Below, one piece after another: positions 44,674 to 55,092 of a stretch of DNA of 64,000 nt. The position numbers and the translations under genes are program-made. Every line of letters begins with the position of its first letter. Position 1 is the first letter of the stretch. This stretch comes from Halobacillus alkaliphilus (GTDB taxonomy: Bacteria; Bacillota; Bacilli; Bacillales; Halobacillaceae): assembly GCF_900113125.1 (NCBI RefSeq), contig NZ_FOOG01000001.1, positions 62,001-126,000 of the forward strand, given 5' to 3'. The notes beneath the pieces were generated by a model. It was not told the origin of the DNA. It saw only the letters and a list, made by a program, of their open reading frames with translations, and searched no databases.

Positions 44674-44884
44674 ACTTAATAATACGTTGTGAAGAAGGAA
44701 AGTAGTAGCTGAAAACCAGACTATCAAGCGAGCTTGTGACGGTGGAAGACAAGCGTTATGGTTCAGTGAAGGCAGTCCTGAGCATCATTTTTAAAAGCGG
44801 CTTTCCATAGTGGAAAGCAAGTAGGGTGGAACCGCGGAAATCCCGTCCCTATGTCTTATGCAGACATAGGGACGGGATTTTATT
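44674..44884 (+). promoter_or_regulatory. Glycyl-tRNA-sensing T-box leader
   Basis: The T-box core AGGGTGGAACCGCG (44823-44836) is followed by a terminator: 44838-44855 pairs with 44863-44880 and a T-run. The leader start (AAAGTAGTAG near 44699) resembles the T-box stem I base. The TGGA bulge would pair with a tRNA whose discriminator base is U, as in tRNA-Gly. GGC at about 44772-44774 is a possible specifier codon, but I did not fold stem I. Uncharged tRNA-Gly should favour the antiterminator and induce glyQS. Confidence 0.9.
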
Positions 44885-44934
44885 TGTTTGAAAGAAGCTG
44901 TGTACTTTTTTCTATTAGAAAGAGGAGGAAGAAA

Positions 44935-45822
44935 ATGAATATACAAGATATGATTCTTACGCTGCAAAACCACTGGTCAAATCAGGGTTGTTTGCTTATG
45001 CAAGCTTATGATACGGAAAAAGGAGCAGGAACTATGTCTCCTATGACACTTTTGCGAAGTCTGGGTCCTGAACCATGGAATGTAGCTTATGTGGAACCTT
45101 CACGTCGTCCTGCGGATGGGCGCTACGGTCAAAATCCGAACCGGTTATACCAGCACCACCAGTTTCAAGTCATTATGAAACCATCTCCGGATAACATCCA
45201 GGAACTTTATCTTGATTCTCTTCGTGCTTTAGGTATAGATCCGAGTCAGCATGATATACGCTTCGTCGAGGACAACTGGGAAAACCCTACACTTGGCGCA
45301 GCAGGACTGGGCTGGGAAGTATGGCTTGACGGAATGGAAATTACACAGTTCACTTATTTCCAGCAAATTGGAGGACTGGAAGCACGGCCGGTATCTGCTG
45401 AAATCACTTATGGTTTGGAACGTCTTGCGTCTTATATTCAGGACAAAGAAAATGTATTTGAACTGGAATGGACCAGCGGTGTTACAGTTGGAGATATTTT
45501 TATGCAGCCTGAATATGAACATTCTATCTACACTTTTGAGGAATCTGATGAGACCATGCTTTTCAATCTTTTTTCAACTTATGAAAAAGAAGCAGAAAGA
45601 ATTATGGAAAAAGGATTAGTATTCCCGGCTTATGACTACGTCTTAAAATGTTCTCATACTTTCAATCTTCTAGATGCAAAAGGAGTAATCAGCGTCACGG
45701 AGCGCACAGGTTATATATCTCGTGTGAGGAACCTGGCCAGGAAGATTGCTAAAACGTATGTTGAGGAAAGAGAACGATTAGGATTCCCGATGTTAGCGAA
45801 GGAGGTTGAGAACCATGAGTAA
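44935..45822 (+). CDS. glyQ: Glycine-tRNA ligase alpha subunit
   Basis: The alpha subunit of the bacterial alpha2-beta2 glycyl-tRNA synthetase. It has 295 aa with [38 protein letters not shown] and the class II motif FEVLLDGME-like [21 protein letters not shown] 44935 follows GAGGAGG; the open frame extends upstream into the T-box terminator and is not used. It overlaps glyS by 8 bp. Expression is controlled by the T-box. Confidence 0.97.
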   Translation: MNIQDMILTLQNHWSNQGCLLMQAYDTEKGAGTMSPMTLLRSLGPEPWNVAYVEPSRRPADGRYGQNPNRLYQHHQFQVIMKPSPDNIQELYLDSLRALGIDPSQHDIRFVEDNWENPTLGAAGLGWEVWLDGMEITQFTYFQQIGGLEARPVSAEITYGLERLASYIQDKENVFELEWTSGVTVGDIFMQPEYEHSIYTFEESDETMLFNLFSTYEKEAERIMEKGLVFPAYDYVLKCSHTFNLLDAKGVISVTERTGYISRVRNLARKIAKTYVEERERLGFPMLAKEVENHE

Positions 45823-47899
45823 AACAGTTTTATTTGAACTTGGAGTAGAAGAGCTTCCAGCCCGATTTATTGATGACGCTCTGCAGCAATTAGAACTAAA
45901 GACAGAAACGTGGTTCCGCGAACAGAGAATTCCTTACGGAGAAGTGAAAGGATTTGCTACTCCGAGAAGACTGGCTGTGCAGATTAGTGATGTAGCTGAA
46001 AAACAACCAGATATAGAAGAAGAAGCGAAAGGGCCTGCTAAGAAAATTGCTCTGGATGAAAATGGAGAATGGACGAAAGCGGCTGTTGGATTTTCTAAAG
46101 GACAAGGGAAAGATGTAGAAGATATATACTTCAAAGAAGTAAAAGGCACTGAATATGTCCATGTGTCGAAGTTTATTCAAGGAGAGGAAACGAAAGAATT
46201 ACTTCAAGACTTTCGCTCTGTGTTTCTAAGTATTACCTTTTCCAAGAATATGCGCTGGGGAAGCTACGATCTAAGGTACGCCCGACCTATTCGATGGATG
46301 GTCGCCCTGTTCGGTGAGGAAATTATTCCTTTTACTATTGAAAATGTAACGACTGACCGGATTACATACGGCCATCGTTTCTTGGGTGATAAAGCATCTC
46401 TTCGTTCAGCTGAAATTTATGAAGAAGTTTTAAACGACGAATATGTTATCAGTAATGTAACGAAGAGAAAAAATGCCATACGGGAACAACTATTAACACT
46501 TGAAGAAAATAAAGGCTGGAAACTTATTATTGATGAGGAACTATTAACGGAAGTCACTCATCTGGTCGAATATCCGACGGTCTTTTTTGGAGCTTATAAT
46601 GAAGAATTCCTGGAGCTCCCAGAAGAAGCTTTAATTACATCCATGAAAGAACATCAGCGTTATTTCCCTGTTCGTTCTCAAGAAGGTGCTCTTCTTCCTT
46701 ATTTTGTAGGAGTTCGAAATGGTGACGACAAACATTTAGATACGGTCTCCCGTGGAAATGAAAAAGTTTTGAAAGCGCGCTTAAAAGATGCCCAGTTCTT
46801 TTATGAAGAAGATCAAAAAGGTACAATTGATCAAAAACTGGAAAAGCTGTCAAGAATGGTATATCAAGTTGAGCTTGGAACCCTTGCGGATAAAGTAAAG
46901 CGTATTAGAGCAATAACTGGTAAAATCAGTGAGTGGCTTAACTTGAATGACTTAGAAAAACAGCAAGCTGAACGAGCTGCTGAGATATGCAAATTTGACC
47001 TTGTTACTCAAATGGTTGATGAGTTTACAGAGCTTCAGGGAGTGATGGGAGAAAAGTATGCTCGTTTATTTGGAGAAGAAGAAGCTGTAGCGCGAGCTAT
47101 TAATGAACATTATATGCCGAGGCAGGCTAACGGCGCCCTTCCTTCTTCAACAATCGGTTCAATTGTAAGTATAGCGGATAAGCTTGACACGATTGTAGGA
47201 AGCATCTCAATTGGTATCATTCCAACAGGTTCTCAGGACCCTTATGGGTTACGGAGACAGGCACTTGGGGTTTTACAGACGCTGCAGAGTCAGCAGTGGA
47301 ATATTCCTGTAGAGAAATTAATAGACCTTGTCCATCAATTCTATCGTGAATTAAATCTTCCAACACGTACAGAAGAAGAAGTGCATCAGGATTTACATGA
47401 GTTCTTTAAACTTAGAGCTGCTTATCTATTAAGAGAGAAGGGCATTGATCCTGATATTGTTGAAGCAACGCTTACGAATGGCGTACAAAACTTTGCGGCA
47501 ACCATTGAAAAAGCTAAGCTGCTTGTAGACAAGCGTCAGGATCCTACTTTCAAATATGTACATGAAGCATTAGGAAGAGTGCTTAACCTCGCGAAAAAAG
47601 CAGATGCCGTGGAAGCAAAGCCGAAGTATTTTGAAAATGATTCAGAAGTTCGTTTATATGAAGCCTTTAAACTGGTCCACCCAGAGTATGTGCAAGCTAT
47701 GCAGGAAGACAGTCCATCTCAGGCTTTAGAGAAACTTTCTGAATTGGCTTCTCCTATCCATGACTTCTTTGATGGAACGATGGTTATGGCAGAAGATGAG
47801 AAGGTTCGTAATAATCGATTAGGTTTATTAAGTCAGATTGCTGCAGACATTAAAGAGTTTGCAGACTTAAATGCTATTGAATGGAAGCAGCAGTTCTAA
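45815..47899 (+). CDS. glyS: Glycine-tRNA ligase beta subunit
   Basis: The 694-aa beta subunit binds and discriminates tRNA-Gly. It begins [19 protein letters not shown], contains the HD-like region ([25 protein letters not shown]) and a C-terminal anticodon-binding DALR-like domain. ATG 45815 has AAGGAGG upstream. It overlaps the glyQ stop, ensuring stoichiometric translation. No terminator is evident before ccpN. Confidence 0.97.
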   Translation: MSKTVLFELGVEELPARFIDDALQQLELKTETWFREQRIPYGEVKGFATPRRLAVQISDVAEKQPDIEEEAKGPAKKIALDENGEWTKAAVGFSKGQGKDVEDIYFKEVKGTEYVHVSKFIQGEETKELLQDFRSVFLSITFSKNMRWGSYDLRYARPIRWMVALFGEEIIPFTIENVTTDRITYGHRFLGDKASLRSAEIYEEVLNDEYVISNVTKRKNAIREQLLTLEENKGWKLIIDEELLTEVTHLVEYPTVFFGAYNEEFLELPEEALITSMKEHQRYFPVRSQEGALLPYFVGVRNGDDKHLDTVSRGNEKVLKARLKDAQFFYEEDQKGTIDQKLEKLSRMVYQVELGTLADKVKRIRAITGKISEWLNLNDLEKQQAERAAEICKFDLVTQMVDEFTELQGVMGEKYARLFGEEEAVARAINEHYMPRQANGALPSSTIGSIVSIADKLDTIVGSISIGIIPTGSQDPYGLRRQALGVLQTLQSQQWNIPVEKLIDLVHQFYRELNLPTRTEEEVHQDLHEFFKLRAAYLLREKGIDPDIVEATLTNGVQNFAATIEKAKLLVDKRQDPTFKYVHEALGRVLNLAKKADAVEAKPKYFENDSEVRLYEAFKLVHPEYVQAMQEDSPSQALEKLSELASPIHDFFDGTMVMAEDEKVRNNRLGLLSQIAADIKEFADLNAIEWKQQF

Positions 47900-47909
47900 G
47901 CCCCCTTCT

Positions 47910-47938
47910 TTTACCCGGTTATTAATATGGTCTATAAT
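47910..47938 (+). promoter_or_regulatory. Sigma-A promoter of ccpN-ppsR
   Basis: TTTACC (47910-47915), 17-bp spacer, perfect TATAAT (47933-47938). Confidence 0.72.
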
Positions 47939-47982
47939 AATTAAATAGAATAGTATGTCACAGTGAGCAGGGTGGTGAAAGA

Positions 47983-48612
47983 TTGGAACTCTCTAACCGA
48001 CAAGAACAAATCATTCAAATAGTAAAAGACAATGGGCCTATAACGGGAGAAAATATAGCAGACCATTTAAGCCTTACAAGGGCCACTTTGCGTCCTGACC
48101 TTGCCATTCTAACTATGGCAGGTTTTCTGGACGCAAGACCCCGTGTTGGATATTTTTTTACTGGAAAAACGGGTTCTGAATTGTTAACGGAAAAGTTGAA
48201 AAAGTTTAAAGTCAAAGAGTATCAATCTATACCAATCGTGGTAGAAGAGGATGTGTCAGCTTACGATGCCATTTGTACTATGTTTTTGGAAGATGTCGGT
48301 ACATTATTTGTAACGAATGAGCATGGACATTTGGTAGGTGTGCTTTCCAGAAAAGATCTTTTACGGGCAAGTATTGGGAATCAGGATTTGTCTTCGATAC
48401 CTGTTCATATTATTATGACACGGATGCCGAATATCACCATTTGTAAACCAGAGGATTTATTACTGGATGCCGCTCAAAAGCTTATAGAAAAGCAAATTGA
48501 TGGTCTTCCAGTTGTTGAACCTGCTGAGAATGGATTAGAAGTAATAGGCAGATTGACAAAAACCAACATTACTAAAGCTTTGGTTGAATTAGGACGCGAT
48601 CAGCATCTATAA
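47983..48612 (+). CDS. ccpN: Transcriptional repressor CcpN
   Basis: CcpN represses gluconeogenic genes (gapB, pckA in B. subtilis) during growth on glucose. The 209-aa protein has an N-terminal helix-turn-helix ([20 protein letters not shown] then [17 protein letters not shown]) and two CBS domains (about residues 80-205) that sense nucleotides. The start is TTG 47983. It is paired with ppsR, as in B. subtilis (yqzB-yqfL). Confidence 0.94.
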   Translation: MELSNRQEQIIQIVKDNGPITGENIADHLSLTRATLRPDLAILTMAGFLDARPRVGYFFTGKTGSELLTEKLKKFKVKEYQSIPIVVEEDVSAYDAICTMFLEDVGTLFVTNEHGHLVGVLSRKDLLRASIGNQDLSSIPVHIIMTRMPNITICKPEDLLLDAAQKLIEKQIDGLPVVEPAENGLEVIGRLTKTNITKALVELGRDQHL

Positions 48613-48640
48613 AGGAGCAGGAACAGCGAGGAGGGAGAAA

Positions 48641-49453
48641 ATGGGGAAACCATTGATTTACGTATTATCAGATTCGGTTGGGGAAACCGCAGAGCTTGTT
48701 GTGAAAGCAGCTCTTAGTCAGTTCGATGATGGGCCTTTTGATCTTCAGAGAATTCCATATGTGGAGGATAAAGGCACAATTAATGAGGCTCTGGTTCAGG
48801 CTAAGGAACAGGGTGCGATGGTAGGGTTCACATTTGTCATACCAGAATTCCGCACCTATTTACTTGAGGAAGCAAAAAAGTATGATATTGAATGTGTGGA
48901 TATTATGGGTCCGATGATGGAAGCCATGGAAAGACATTTTAATTTAGAACCTCGTCTTGAACCTGGTCTCGTTCATAAATTGGATGAAGATTACTTTAAG
49001 AGAGTAGAAGCGATAGAGTTTGCTGTACGCTACGATGATGGAAGAGATCCTCGAGGAATCGCTAAAGCGGATATTGTTTTGATTGGTGTCTCAAGAACCT
49101 CTAAAACTCCGCTCTCCCAATATTTGGCCCATAAAAGATTAAAGGTAGCCAATGTTCCCATTGTGCCGGAAGTTGAGCCACCAGCTGAACTATACCGAGT
49201 GGACCCTGATAAATGTATCGGATTAAAGATCAGCGCAGAAAAATTAAATGACATTAGAAAAGAGCGCTTAAAATCCCTGGGGCTTGGAGCGCAAGCCAGT
49301 TATGCAAATATGAATAGGATTCATCAAGAAATTGAACATTTTAATCGTGTAGTAGATCGGATCGGTTGCCATGTTATTGATGTATCCAATAAAGCTGTTG
49401 AAGAGACGGCGAATGTCATTACGAATAAATTACGGCAAGATTCCCAAGAATAG
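48641..49453 (+). CDS. ppsR: PEP synthase / PPDK regulatory protein (kinase-phosphotransferase)
   Basis: This 270-aa DUF299 (PDRP) protein switches pyruvate-phosphate dikinase or PEP synthase on and off by ADP-dependent phosphorylation and phosphorolytic dephosphorylation of a Thr. It shows [20 protein letters not shown] at the start and the P-loop-like [15 protein letters not shown]. Adjacent ccpN supports a gluconeogenic control module. A terminator follows. Confidence 0.94.
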   Translation: MGKPLIYVLSDSVGETAELVVKAALSQFDDGPFDLQRIPYVEDKGTINEALVQAKEQGAMVGFTFVIPEFRTYLLEEAKKYDIECVDIMGPMMEAMERHFNLEPRLEPGLVHKLDEDYFKRVEAIEFAVRYDDGRDPRGIAKADIVLIGVSRTSKTPLSQYLAHKRLKVANVPIVPEVEPPAELYRVDPDKCIGLKISAEKLNDIRKERLKSLGLGAQASYANMNRIHQEIEHFNRVVDRIGCHVIDVSNKAVEETANVITNKLRQDSQE

Positions 49454-49467
49454 TACCAATACTTAAG

Positions 49468-49494
49468 GTCGCGCTGTGATTAAGCGCGACTTTT
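49468..49494 (+). terminator. Terminator of ccpN-ppsR
   Basis: GTCGCGCT (49468-49475) pairs with AGCGCGAC (49483-49490), loop GTGATTA, followed by TTTT. Confidence 0.83.
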
Positions 49495-49620
49495 GTTGGG
49501 AAGGATGAAAATAGGTAAAATAGTATATAGCGTAAATCTATATAATGTATTATAATGTTTATTTGCGGTAAAAATGATCCTATACATGTAATCAGTTGGT
49601 ATATAGATTTTACTAAAAGA

Positions 49621-49638
49621 GAAAAGTGTGCACTTTTC
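49621..49638. promoter_or_regulatory. Inverted repeat upstream of yqxD
   Basis: GAAAAGTG-tg-CACTTTTC, perfect 8-bp arms, in an AT-rich stretch 35 bp before yqxD. A second inverted pair, AAATCTATATA / TATATAGATTT, lies upstream between about 49534 and 49612. It looks like an operator; the regulator is unknown. Confidence 0.4.
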
Positions 49639-49673
49639 AGAAAAATAAAACATTCTAAAATTAGAAGGATTCT

Positions 49674-50171
49674 ATGTATTATTGTAGAAGTACAGTAACT
49701 ATGTCAAAGTCAAATCAAATTCCGAAAATATGGGTAGATGCAGACAGTTGTCCAGTTCAACAGGAAATTTATAATGTGTGCAGAAAATATGAAGTTACTC
49801 CCGTTTTCATAGCTACTGTTAATCATTATAGCCCTGAGAAGGCAGAACAAGGATGGGTTTTTTTAGATCATGGGTCTCAAGCAGTAGACCTTTACATTCT
49901 TAATCATGTCACTGTATCCGATTACGTAATAACTCAGGACTTGTCTTTAGCTGTACTATTGACAACTAGAGGGGTTTATGTTCTTACTCCAAGAGGTAAA
50001 CTAATCAAAGATGCTGATGCAGATGAAATAATGAATAACAAGTACTTGAGGCAACAGACCATGAAGAAAAATAAAAAGTGGAAAGGTCCTTCAGCTTTTA
50101 AAAAAGAAGATAGCGAGTATTTTCAGCATGTATTTGAAAAATTGTTAGCTGCTCAGGAAGGTATTCAATAG
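49674..50171 (+). CDS. yqxD: YaiI/YqxD family protein (DUF188)
   Basis: A 165-aa DUF188 protein. It has WVDADSCPV (conserved acidic pair), VIATVNH-like FIATVNHYSP, VDLYILNHVTVSDYVITQD and TRGVYVLTPRGKLI, a PIN-like nuclease fold pattern. Function is unproven. ATG 49674 has GAAGGA close upstream; ATG 49701 is nearer the family consensus start but has a weak ribosome binding site, so the start is uncertain. It precedes dnaG, as in B. subtilis. Confidence 0.88.
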   Translation: MYYCRSTVTMSKSNQIPKIWVDADSCPVQQEIYNVCRKYEVTPVFIATVNHYSPEKAEQGWVFLDHGSQAVDLYILNHVTVSDYVITQDLSLAVLLTTRGVYVLTPRGKLIKDADADEIMNNKYLRQQTMKKNKKWKGPSAFKKEDSEYFQHVFEKLLAAQEGIQ

Positions 50172-50206
50172 TCTATCTCGAATAATTGTTTAGTATGGTG
50201 ATGCGT

Positions 50207-52021
50207 ATGGCTGGGCATATTCCAGAAGAAAAAGTAGATGAAATCCGCCAATCCACAGATATCGTGGATATTATTGGTGATTATGTAGAATTAAAAAAAC
50301 AGGGTAGAAATTATTTTGGTTTGTGTCCTTTTCATGGAGAAAGCACTCCTTCTTTTTCCGTTTCTGCTGATAAGCAAATATTCCATTGCTTTGGATGTGG
50401 AAAGGGAGGGAATGTATATACCTTCCTTATGGAAATGGAAGGCTTCAACTTCATACAGGCTATTAAACAACTGGCTGGCCAGGCACAAATAGATTTACCT
50501 GAGGAAGCTTCCCAAGAGGATTCTTCACAAATAAGTACTGAATCCCAAAGTATTTTAGAAGCCCATCAATGGCTTGCAAAGTTGTATCATCATATGCTTC
50601 TTAATTCTAAAGAAGGACAGGATGCTTATCAATATTTAATCAACCGGGGATTTAGTGAAGAAACGATTAAAAAATATCAAATTGGATACTCACCGAATTC
50701 CAAAGAGTTTGTGGTCACTTTCCTTGAGAAAAAAGGTTTCCATCCACAAACAATGGTGAAAGCAGGATTATTAAATGCTAATGATCAAGGAGAATATGCT
50801 GATCGTTTTAGAGGGAGATTAATTTTCCCGCTGCGCAACCACTTAGGGAAAACGGTGGCTTTTGCCGGTCGTTCACTGGGGCATCAAGAACCTAAGTATT
50901 TGAATAGTCCGGAGACGGAGCTCTTTCAGAAAAACAGGCTGCTTTACAACTTTGACCTGGCAAGAGCTGCAATTCGTAAACAGAAGTCCGTGATCTTATT
51001 TGAAGGATATGTTGATGTAATCTCTGCTGACCAGGCAGGCGTTCACAACGCAGTAGGAACGATGGGAACCTCGATTTCTAGTTCCCAGGCGAATCTTCTC
51101 AAACGTTATGTGGATCAGGTTATCATATGCTATGACGGAGATCAGCCGGGTGTAGAAGCTGCTGTGAAGGCTGGCCGACTGCTGAAAAACACTGGGTGTC
51201 AAACATTTGTAGCCAGAGTTCCAGATGGTTTAGACCCAGATGATTTTATCCAAAAGCATGGTGGAGACCGCTTTAAGAGAGAAGTTTTGGACACGAGTGA
51301 CACGTTCATAGCTTTTATCATGAGTTATCTGCGAAGAGATTATAATCTCCAGTTGGAAGGAGATCGAATTGCTTATATCGAAAAGGTACTACAGGAGGTA
51401 GCTCTCCTCGACCGGGCAGTAGAGAGAGAGCATTATTTAAATGAACTGGCCTCAGAGTTTCAGATGTCTGTGGATACTCTTAAAGAAGAAGTTCACGACA
51501 TCAGAGGTAAAAACACATTTAAACAGGATAACAGAGACCAAAACCGATATACTAACCGTAAAAGTCAGTATTCCATTCAGAATAAACTCCTGCCGGCTTT
51601 TCATAATGCGGAAAGAAAGCTGATCGCTTATATGTTAAGAGATCCTTTCATAGCTGAGAAAGTTCAAGAGGAACTAGGAGGAGCATTTAATATTTCAGAC
51701 CATCAGGTTATAGTGACCTATCTGTATGCCTACTATGAAGATGGTAATCAGTCAGATGTGAGTCAGTTTGTGGAAAAACTTGATGACCCTGCTTTGAAAA
51801 ATCTAGTAATTGAATTGGCTATGGCACCGGTTAGTGAAGAAGTGTCTGATCAGGAAATCCACGATTACATTTTTCGGATTAAAGCTGAACAAAGTGACCG
51901 TACGGATATTAAAACCTTAGAAGATGATTTAAAGCGGGCGGAGCAGCAAAATGAACCAATTAAAGCTGCTGAAATTGCTATGAAGATCATTGAGAGGAAA
52001 AAAGAATTAAAAAACACCTAG
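50207..52021 (+). CDS. dnaG: DNA primase DnaG
   Basis: DnaG makes RNA primers at the replication fork. The 604-aa protein contains an N-terminal zinc-binding domain (CPFHGE and CFGCGKGG, about residues 38-64), the TOPRIM catalytic core ([24 protein letters not shown]) and a C-terminal helicase-interacting domain. ATG 50207 follows GGTGAT at four bases; in-frame ATG/GTG codons just upstream are alternatives. It belongs to the macromolecular synthesis cluster yqxD-dnaG-sigA. Confidence 0.96.
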   Translation: MAGHIPEEKVDEIRQSTDIVDIIGDYVELKKQGRNYFGLCPFHGESTPSFSVSADKQIFHCFGCGKGGNVYTFLMEMEGFNFIQAIKQLAGQAQIDLPEEASQEDSSQISTESQSILEAHQWLAKLYHHMLLNSKEGQDAYQYLINRGFSEETIKKYQIGYSPNSKEFVVTFLEKKGFHPQTMVKAGLLNANDQGEYADRFRGRLIFPLRNHLGKTVAFAGRSLGHQEPKYLNSPETELFQKNRLLYNFDLARAAIRKQKSVILFEGYVDVISADQAGVHNAVGTMGTSISSSQANLLKRYVDQVIICYDGDQPGVEAAVKAGRLLKNTGCQTFVARVPDGLDPDDFIQKHGGDRFKREVLDTSDTFIAFIMSYLRRDYNLQLEGDRIAYIEKVLQEVALLDRAVEREHYLNELASEFQMSVDTLKEEVHDIRGKNTFKQDNRDQNRYTNRKSQYSIQNKLLPAFHNAERKLIAYMLRDPFIAEKVQEELGGAFNISDHQVIVTYLYAYYEDGNQSDVSQFVEKLDDPALKNLVIELAMAPVSEEVSDQEIHDYIFRIKAEQSDRTDIKTLEDDLKRAEQQNEPIKAAEIAMKIIERKKELKNT

Positions 52022-52059
52022 GTATAGTTGGTATAGATATGTTGGAAGGAGGGGGACTT

Positions 52060-53202
52060 ATGGCGGATAATAAGCAACAGCAGCCATCACGTTCTAAAGA
52101 AAAGGAAAGTAATAATACAAATGAAATGACACTTGAACAAGCAAAAGATCAGGTGTTGGAAATAGGGAAAAAGCGAGGAGTACTTGCTTACGAGGAAGTG
52201 GCTGAAAAGCTATCAAGCTTTGAATTAGACTCTGATCAAATGGACGAATTTTATGAGCACTTGAACGAACAGGGTGTTGAAGTTATTGGTGATTCTGAGA
52301 CTGACCCTAGTATGAAACAGTTAGATAAAGAAGAGGAGTTTGATCTTAACGACTTAAGCGTACCTCCAGGTGTTAAAATCAATGATCCAGTTCGAATGTA
52401 TCTAAAAGAAATCGGACGTGTAAACCTCTTATCTGCTAAAGATGAAATTAGTCTTGCTCAAAGAATCGAAAATGGTGATGAAGAAGCTAAGAGAGATCTA
52501 GCTGAAGCTAACTTGCGTCTAGTTGTAAGTATCGCTAAAAGATATGTAGGCAGAGGCATGCTTTTTCTTGATTTAATTCAAGAAGGGAATATGGGTCTCA
52601 TCAAAGCTGTAGAGAAATTTGATTACCGTAAAGGTTATAAATTCAGTACGTATGCTACTTGGTGGATCAGACAGGCCATTACGCGTGCAATTGCGGACCA
52701 GGCTCGTACCATTCGTATTCCTGTCCATATGGTGGAGACCATAAATAAACTTATTAGAGTACAGCGTCAGCTTTTACAGGACCTTGGACGCGAGCCTACT
52801 CCAGAGGAAATCGCTCAGGATATGGAACTTACGCCGGACAAAGTACGGGAAATTCTGAAGATTGCTCAGGAACCAGTGTCTCTTGAAACTCCTATCGGGG
52901 AAGAAGACGACTCCCATCTTGGTGATTTTATTGAAGATCAGGAAGCCACATCCCCTTCCGACCATGCGGCATATGAACTCTTGAAAGAGCAATTGGAAGA
53001 CGTTCTAGATACACTTACAGACCGTGAAGAAAATGTATTACGTTTAAGATTCGGGTTAGACGATGGACGGACGCGTACACTTGAAGAAGTAGGAAAAGTG
53101 TTTGGTGTAACGCGGGAAAGAATCCGTCAAATTGAAGCAAAAGCGCTTCGCAAGTTGAGACATCCAAGTCGTAGTAAACGTCTGAAAGACTTTATGGAAT
53201 AA
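52060..53202 (+). CDS. sigA: Primary sigma factor SigA
   Basis: The housekeeping sigma-70 factor. It has 380 aa: region 1.1-like acidic N-terminus, region 1.2-2 ([50 protein letters not shown]), region 3 and region 4 ([20 protein letters not shown]). ATG 52060 is preceded by GGAGGGGG. The N-terminal segment (residues 1-25) is Gln/Lys/Asn-rich. A terminator follows. Confidence 0.99.
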   Translation: MADNKQQQPSRSKEKESNNTNEMTLEQAKDQVLEIGKKRGVLAYEEVAEKLSSFELDSDQMDEFYEHLNEQGVEVIGDSETDPSMKQLDKEEEFDLNDLSVPPGVKINDPVRMYLKEIGRVNLLSAKDEISLAQRIENGDEEAKRDLAEANLRLVVSIAKRYVGRGMLFLDLIQEGNMGLIKAVEKFDYRKGYKFSTYATWWIRQAITRAIADQARTIRIPVHMVETINKLIRVQRQLLQDLGREPTPEEIAQDMELTPDKVREILKIAQEPVSLETPIGEEDDSHLGDFIEDQEATSPSDHAAYELLKEQLEDVLDTLTDREENVLRLRFGLDDGRTRTLEEVGKVFGVTRERIRQIEAKALRKLRHPSRSKRLKDFME

Positions 53203-53215
53203 AAAGATTTTATGA

Positions 53216-53265
53216 CTCAGGTATCCATCGGCTGCATAGTGCTTAGATGGTTACCTGGGTTTTTT
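53216..53265 (+). terminator. Terminator of the dnaG-sigA operon
   Basis: CTCAGGTATCCATC (53216-53229) pairs with GATGGTTACCTGGG (53246-53259) with one mismatch and G-U ends, followed by a T-run. Confidence 0.87.
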
Positions 53266-53294
53266 AATTCTCTAACTGGCGGGGGATACTGTGT

Positions 53295-53837
53295 ATGAAA
53301 GAAAATCGTATAGAAACTATTGTTAATGAAATCCATTATTGGAAAGAACATCGACTACTTCCAGTAGAATATTGCGATTTTCTGTTAGCTCTTTACACGC
53401 AGGGGCAAAAAGACAGCAGCGACAGAGATGTAGAGTTCAATAACTCTAAAAGAAATTCACTCACGCTGATGTTTTCAACTTTAACCCTTATTTTGTTACC
53501 CCTTTCATTTCTTGTCATTTATTTTACTGAAATGAACCTCATATTGCAAACAGGGCTTTTGTCGACTTTTGTTCTCACTGCTTTTCTAGCTCTCCGGCAG
53601 GTAATAGGCGCCAACCCTGGACTTTATCATTTTCCGTTGATTACAGGTTTGCTTGTAGGCTTACTGCTTTTCTTAAATCTGGTTTCCAGCCTCTCAATCA
53701 ACTCTCAATGGATATATGGAATGGCGAGCATTCATTGTCTCCTATGGATGGGGATCGGTGTACGGTGGAGAATTCATTATCTAATGATATCGAGTGTTAT
53801 AGGGATTCTTTTCCTTTTTCTAGCTGCTGTTTTATAA
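53295..53837 (+). CDS. Hypothetical membrane protein between sigA and cccA
   Basis: A 180-aa protein not recognised by family. Residues 1-50 are hydrophilic (HYWKEHRLLPVEYCDFLLAL, which faintly recalls the N-terminus of DUF2157-type membrane proteins); five or six hydrophobic helices follow (about 56-76, 83-100, 112-128, 138-153, 160-180). GGGGGAT precedes the ATG by nine bases. It lies alone between the sigA terminator and cccA, and codon use looks native. Function cannot be inferred. Confidence 0.78.
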   Translation: MKENRIETIVNEIHYWKEHRLLPVEYCDFLLALYTQGQKDSSDRDVEFNNSKRNSLTLMFSTLTLILLPLSFLVIYFTEMNLILQTGLLSTFVLTAFLALRQVIGANPGLYHFPLITGLLVGLLLFLNLVSSLSINSQWIYGMASIHCLLWMGIGVRWRIHYLMISSVIGILFLFLAAVL

Positions 53838-53945
53838 CTTTTCACAAGTTATCTCTTTAATAAGTGGAACTTTTCAAGTAAAATAAATATAGCCGAATAG
53901 ATTTGCCCATACTAACTTTAGGAATACATAAGGAGGATGCAACTA

Positions 53946-54317
53946 ATGAGAAGAAACCCTGTGATTCCATTTGCTATTATCGCTGTCTTAGGTATAGTAG
54001 CTATGATCATCGTTTCTGCTGCAGGGATTAACCAGCGCGAAGCGATTCAAAGTGAGAAAGAAAATGGTGGAGAGCAACAACAGGAAGAAGCAGCCAATGC
54101 CAATCCGGAAGAAATGTTCCAATCTAAATGTGCCAGTTGTCATGGTGGTAATCTAGAAGGTGGAGCAGGTCCTAACCTAACGGAAGTGGGAAGCCGTTAT
54201 TCTGCTGAAGAAATTAAAGATATCATAGTGAATGGTAAAGGATCTCAAATGCCTGCTGGTTTATACACAGGCGAACAGGCCACAGCATTAGCGGAATGGT
54301 TAGCAGAAAAGAAATAG
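53946..54317 (+). CDS. cccA: Cytochrome c-550
   Basis: A membrane-anchored c-type cytochrome on the outer face. The 123-aa protein has an N-terminal helix (about residues 8-27), a Glu/Gln-rich linker and a class I cytochrome domain with heme-binding CASCH and the axial Met in GSQMPAG. ATG 53946 follows AAGGAGG; an ATG nine bases earlier lies in that ribosome binding site. It acts in respiratory electron transfer, and follows sigA as in B. subtilis. Confidence 0.95.
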   Translation: MRRNPVIPFAIIAVLGIVAMIIVSAAGINQREAIQSEKENGGEQQQEEAANANPEEMFQSKCASCHGGNLEGGAGPNLTEVGSRYSAEEIKDIIVNGKGSQMPAGLYTGEQATALAEWLAEKK

Positions 54318-54329
54318 TTACTTATACTT

Positions 54330-54368
54330 GAAAAGCTTTCTGTGACAATCAGAAAGCTTTTCTTTATT
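54330..54368 (+). terminator. Terminator of cccA
   Basis: A 13-bp perfect stem (54330-54342 with 54350-54362), loop TGACAAT, then T-rich. Confidence 0.9.
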
Positions 54369-54387
54369 ATGAGAGGGAAGAGAGAAT

Positions 54388-55092
54388 ATGAATGTCAATC
54401 AATTATCCAAACGACTTACCAATATAGCCCAAAATTTACCCAGGGGCGCTTATTTTGCCGATATCGGCTCGGATCATGCTTATCTTCCCTGTTATGTTTG
54501 CTTGAACGATCCTTCCGCTCAGGCAATAGCGGGAGAAGTCAATCACGGGCCATACACCAGTGCATGGAAAGAAGTGAAAAATCATGGTTTGGAAGGTCGG
54601 ATAGATGTTCGTCTGGGGAATGGTTTACAGGTTTTAAATGACAATGAAGTACGTCAGGTCGTTATCGCAGGAATGGGAGGTCCCTTAATAAGGGATATTT
54701 TAGAAAGTGGCAAGGAGAAGCTTTCCGAAACCGAGCGAATTATAGCTCAGCCTAATATAGATGCTCGCTCGATAAGGCAATGGTTTTTTCAAAACGGTTA
54801 TGACTTAGTAGATGAATTAATTCTGGAAGAAAACGGCCACATATATGAAATTCTAGTAGGTGACAGAGGGGAGCCTGCTGCCTCTTATGACTCTTCACAT
54901 TTGGAGAAACAATTGTGGCTTGGTCCCCATCTTCTGAAAAAATCCGAAAGGGTATTTCACACAAAGTGTAAATCGGAACTTGAGAAAAAAGAGTATGTTC
55001 TCTCTCAAGTTAAGCAGGCTACTGTTGTAAATGAAGATAAAATTATCCAGTTAAAACAAGAGATTAGTTGGTTAAGGGAGGTACTTGAATAA
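54388..55092 (+). CDS. trmK: tRNA (adenine-22-N1)-methyltransferase TrmK
   Basis: TrmK methylates A22 of bacterial tRNAs. The 234-aa protein has a Rossmann SAM-binding motif ADIGSDHAYLP, the acidic motif GEVNHGP and IAGMGGPLIRDIL (DUF633/TrmK catalytic region), and a C-terminal coiled coil. The ribosome binding site is GAGAGGGAAGAGAG. Its stop codon shares its last base with the yqfO start. Confidence 0.94.
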   Translation: MNVNQLSKRLTNIAQNLPRGAYFADIGSDHAYLPCYVCLNDPSAQAIAGEVNHGPYTSAWKEVKNHGLEGRIDVRLGNGLQVLNDNEVRQVVIAGMGGPLIRDILESGKEKLSETERIIAQPNIDARSIRQWFFQNGYDLVDELILEENGHIYEILVGDRGEPAASYDSSHLEKQLWLGPHLLKKSERVFHTKCKSELEKKEYVLSQVKQATVVNEDKIIQLKQEISWLREVLE

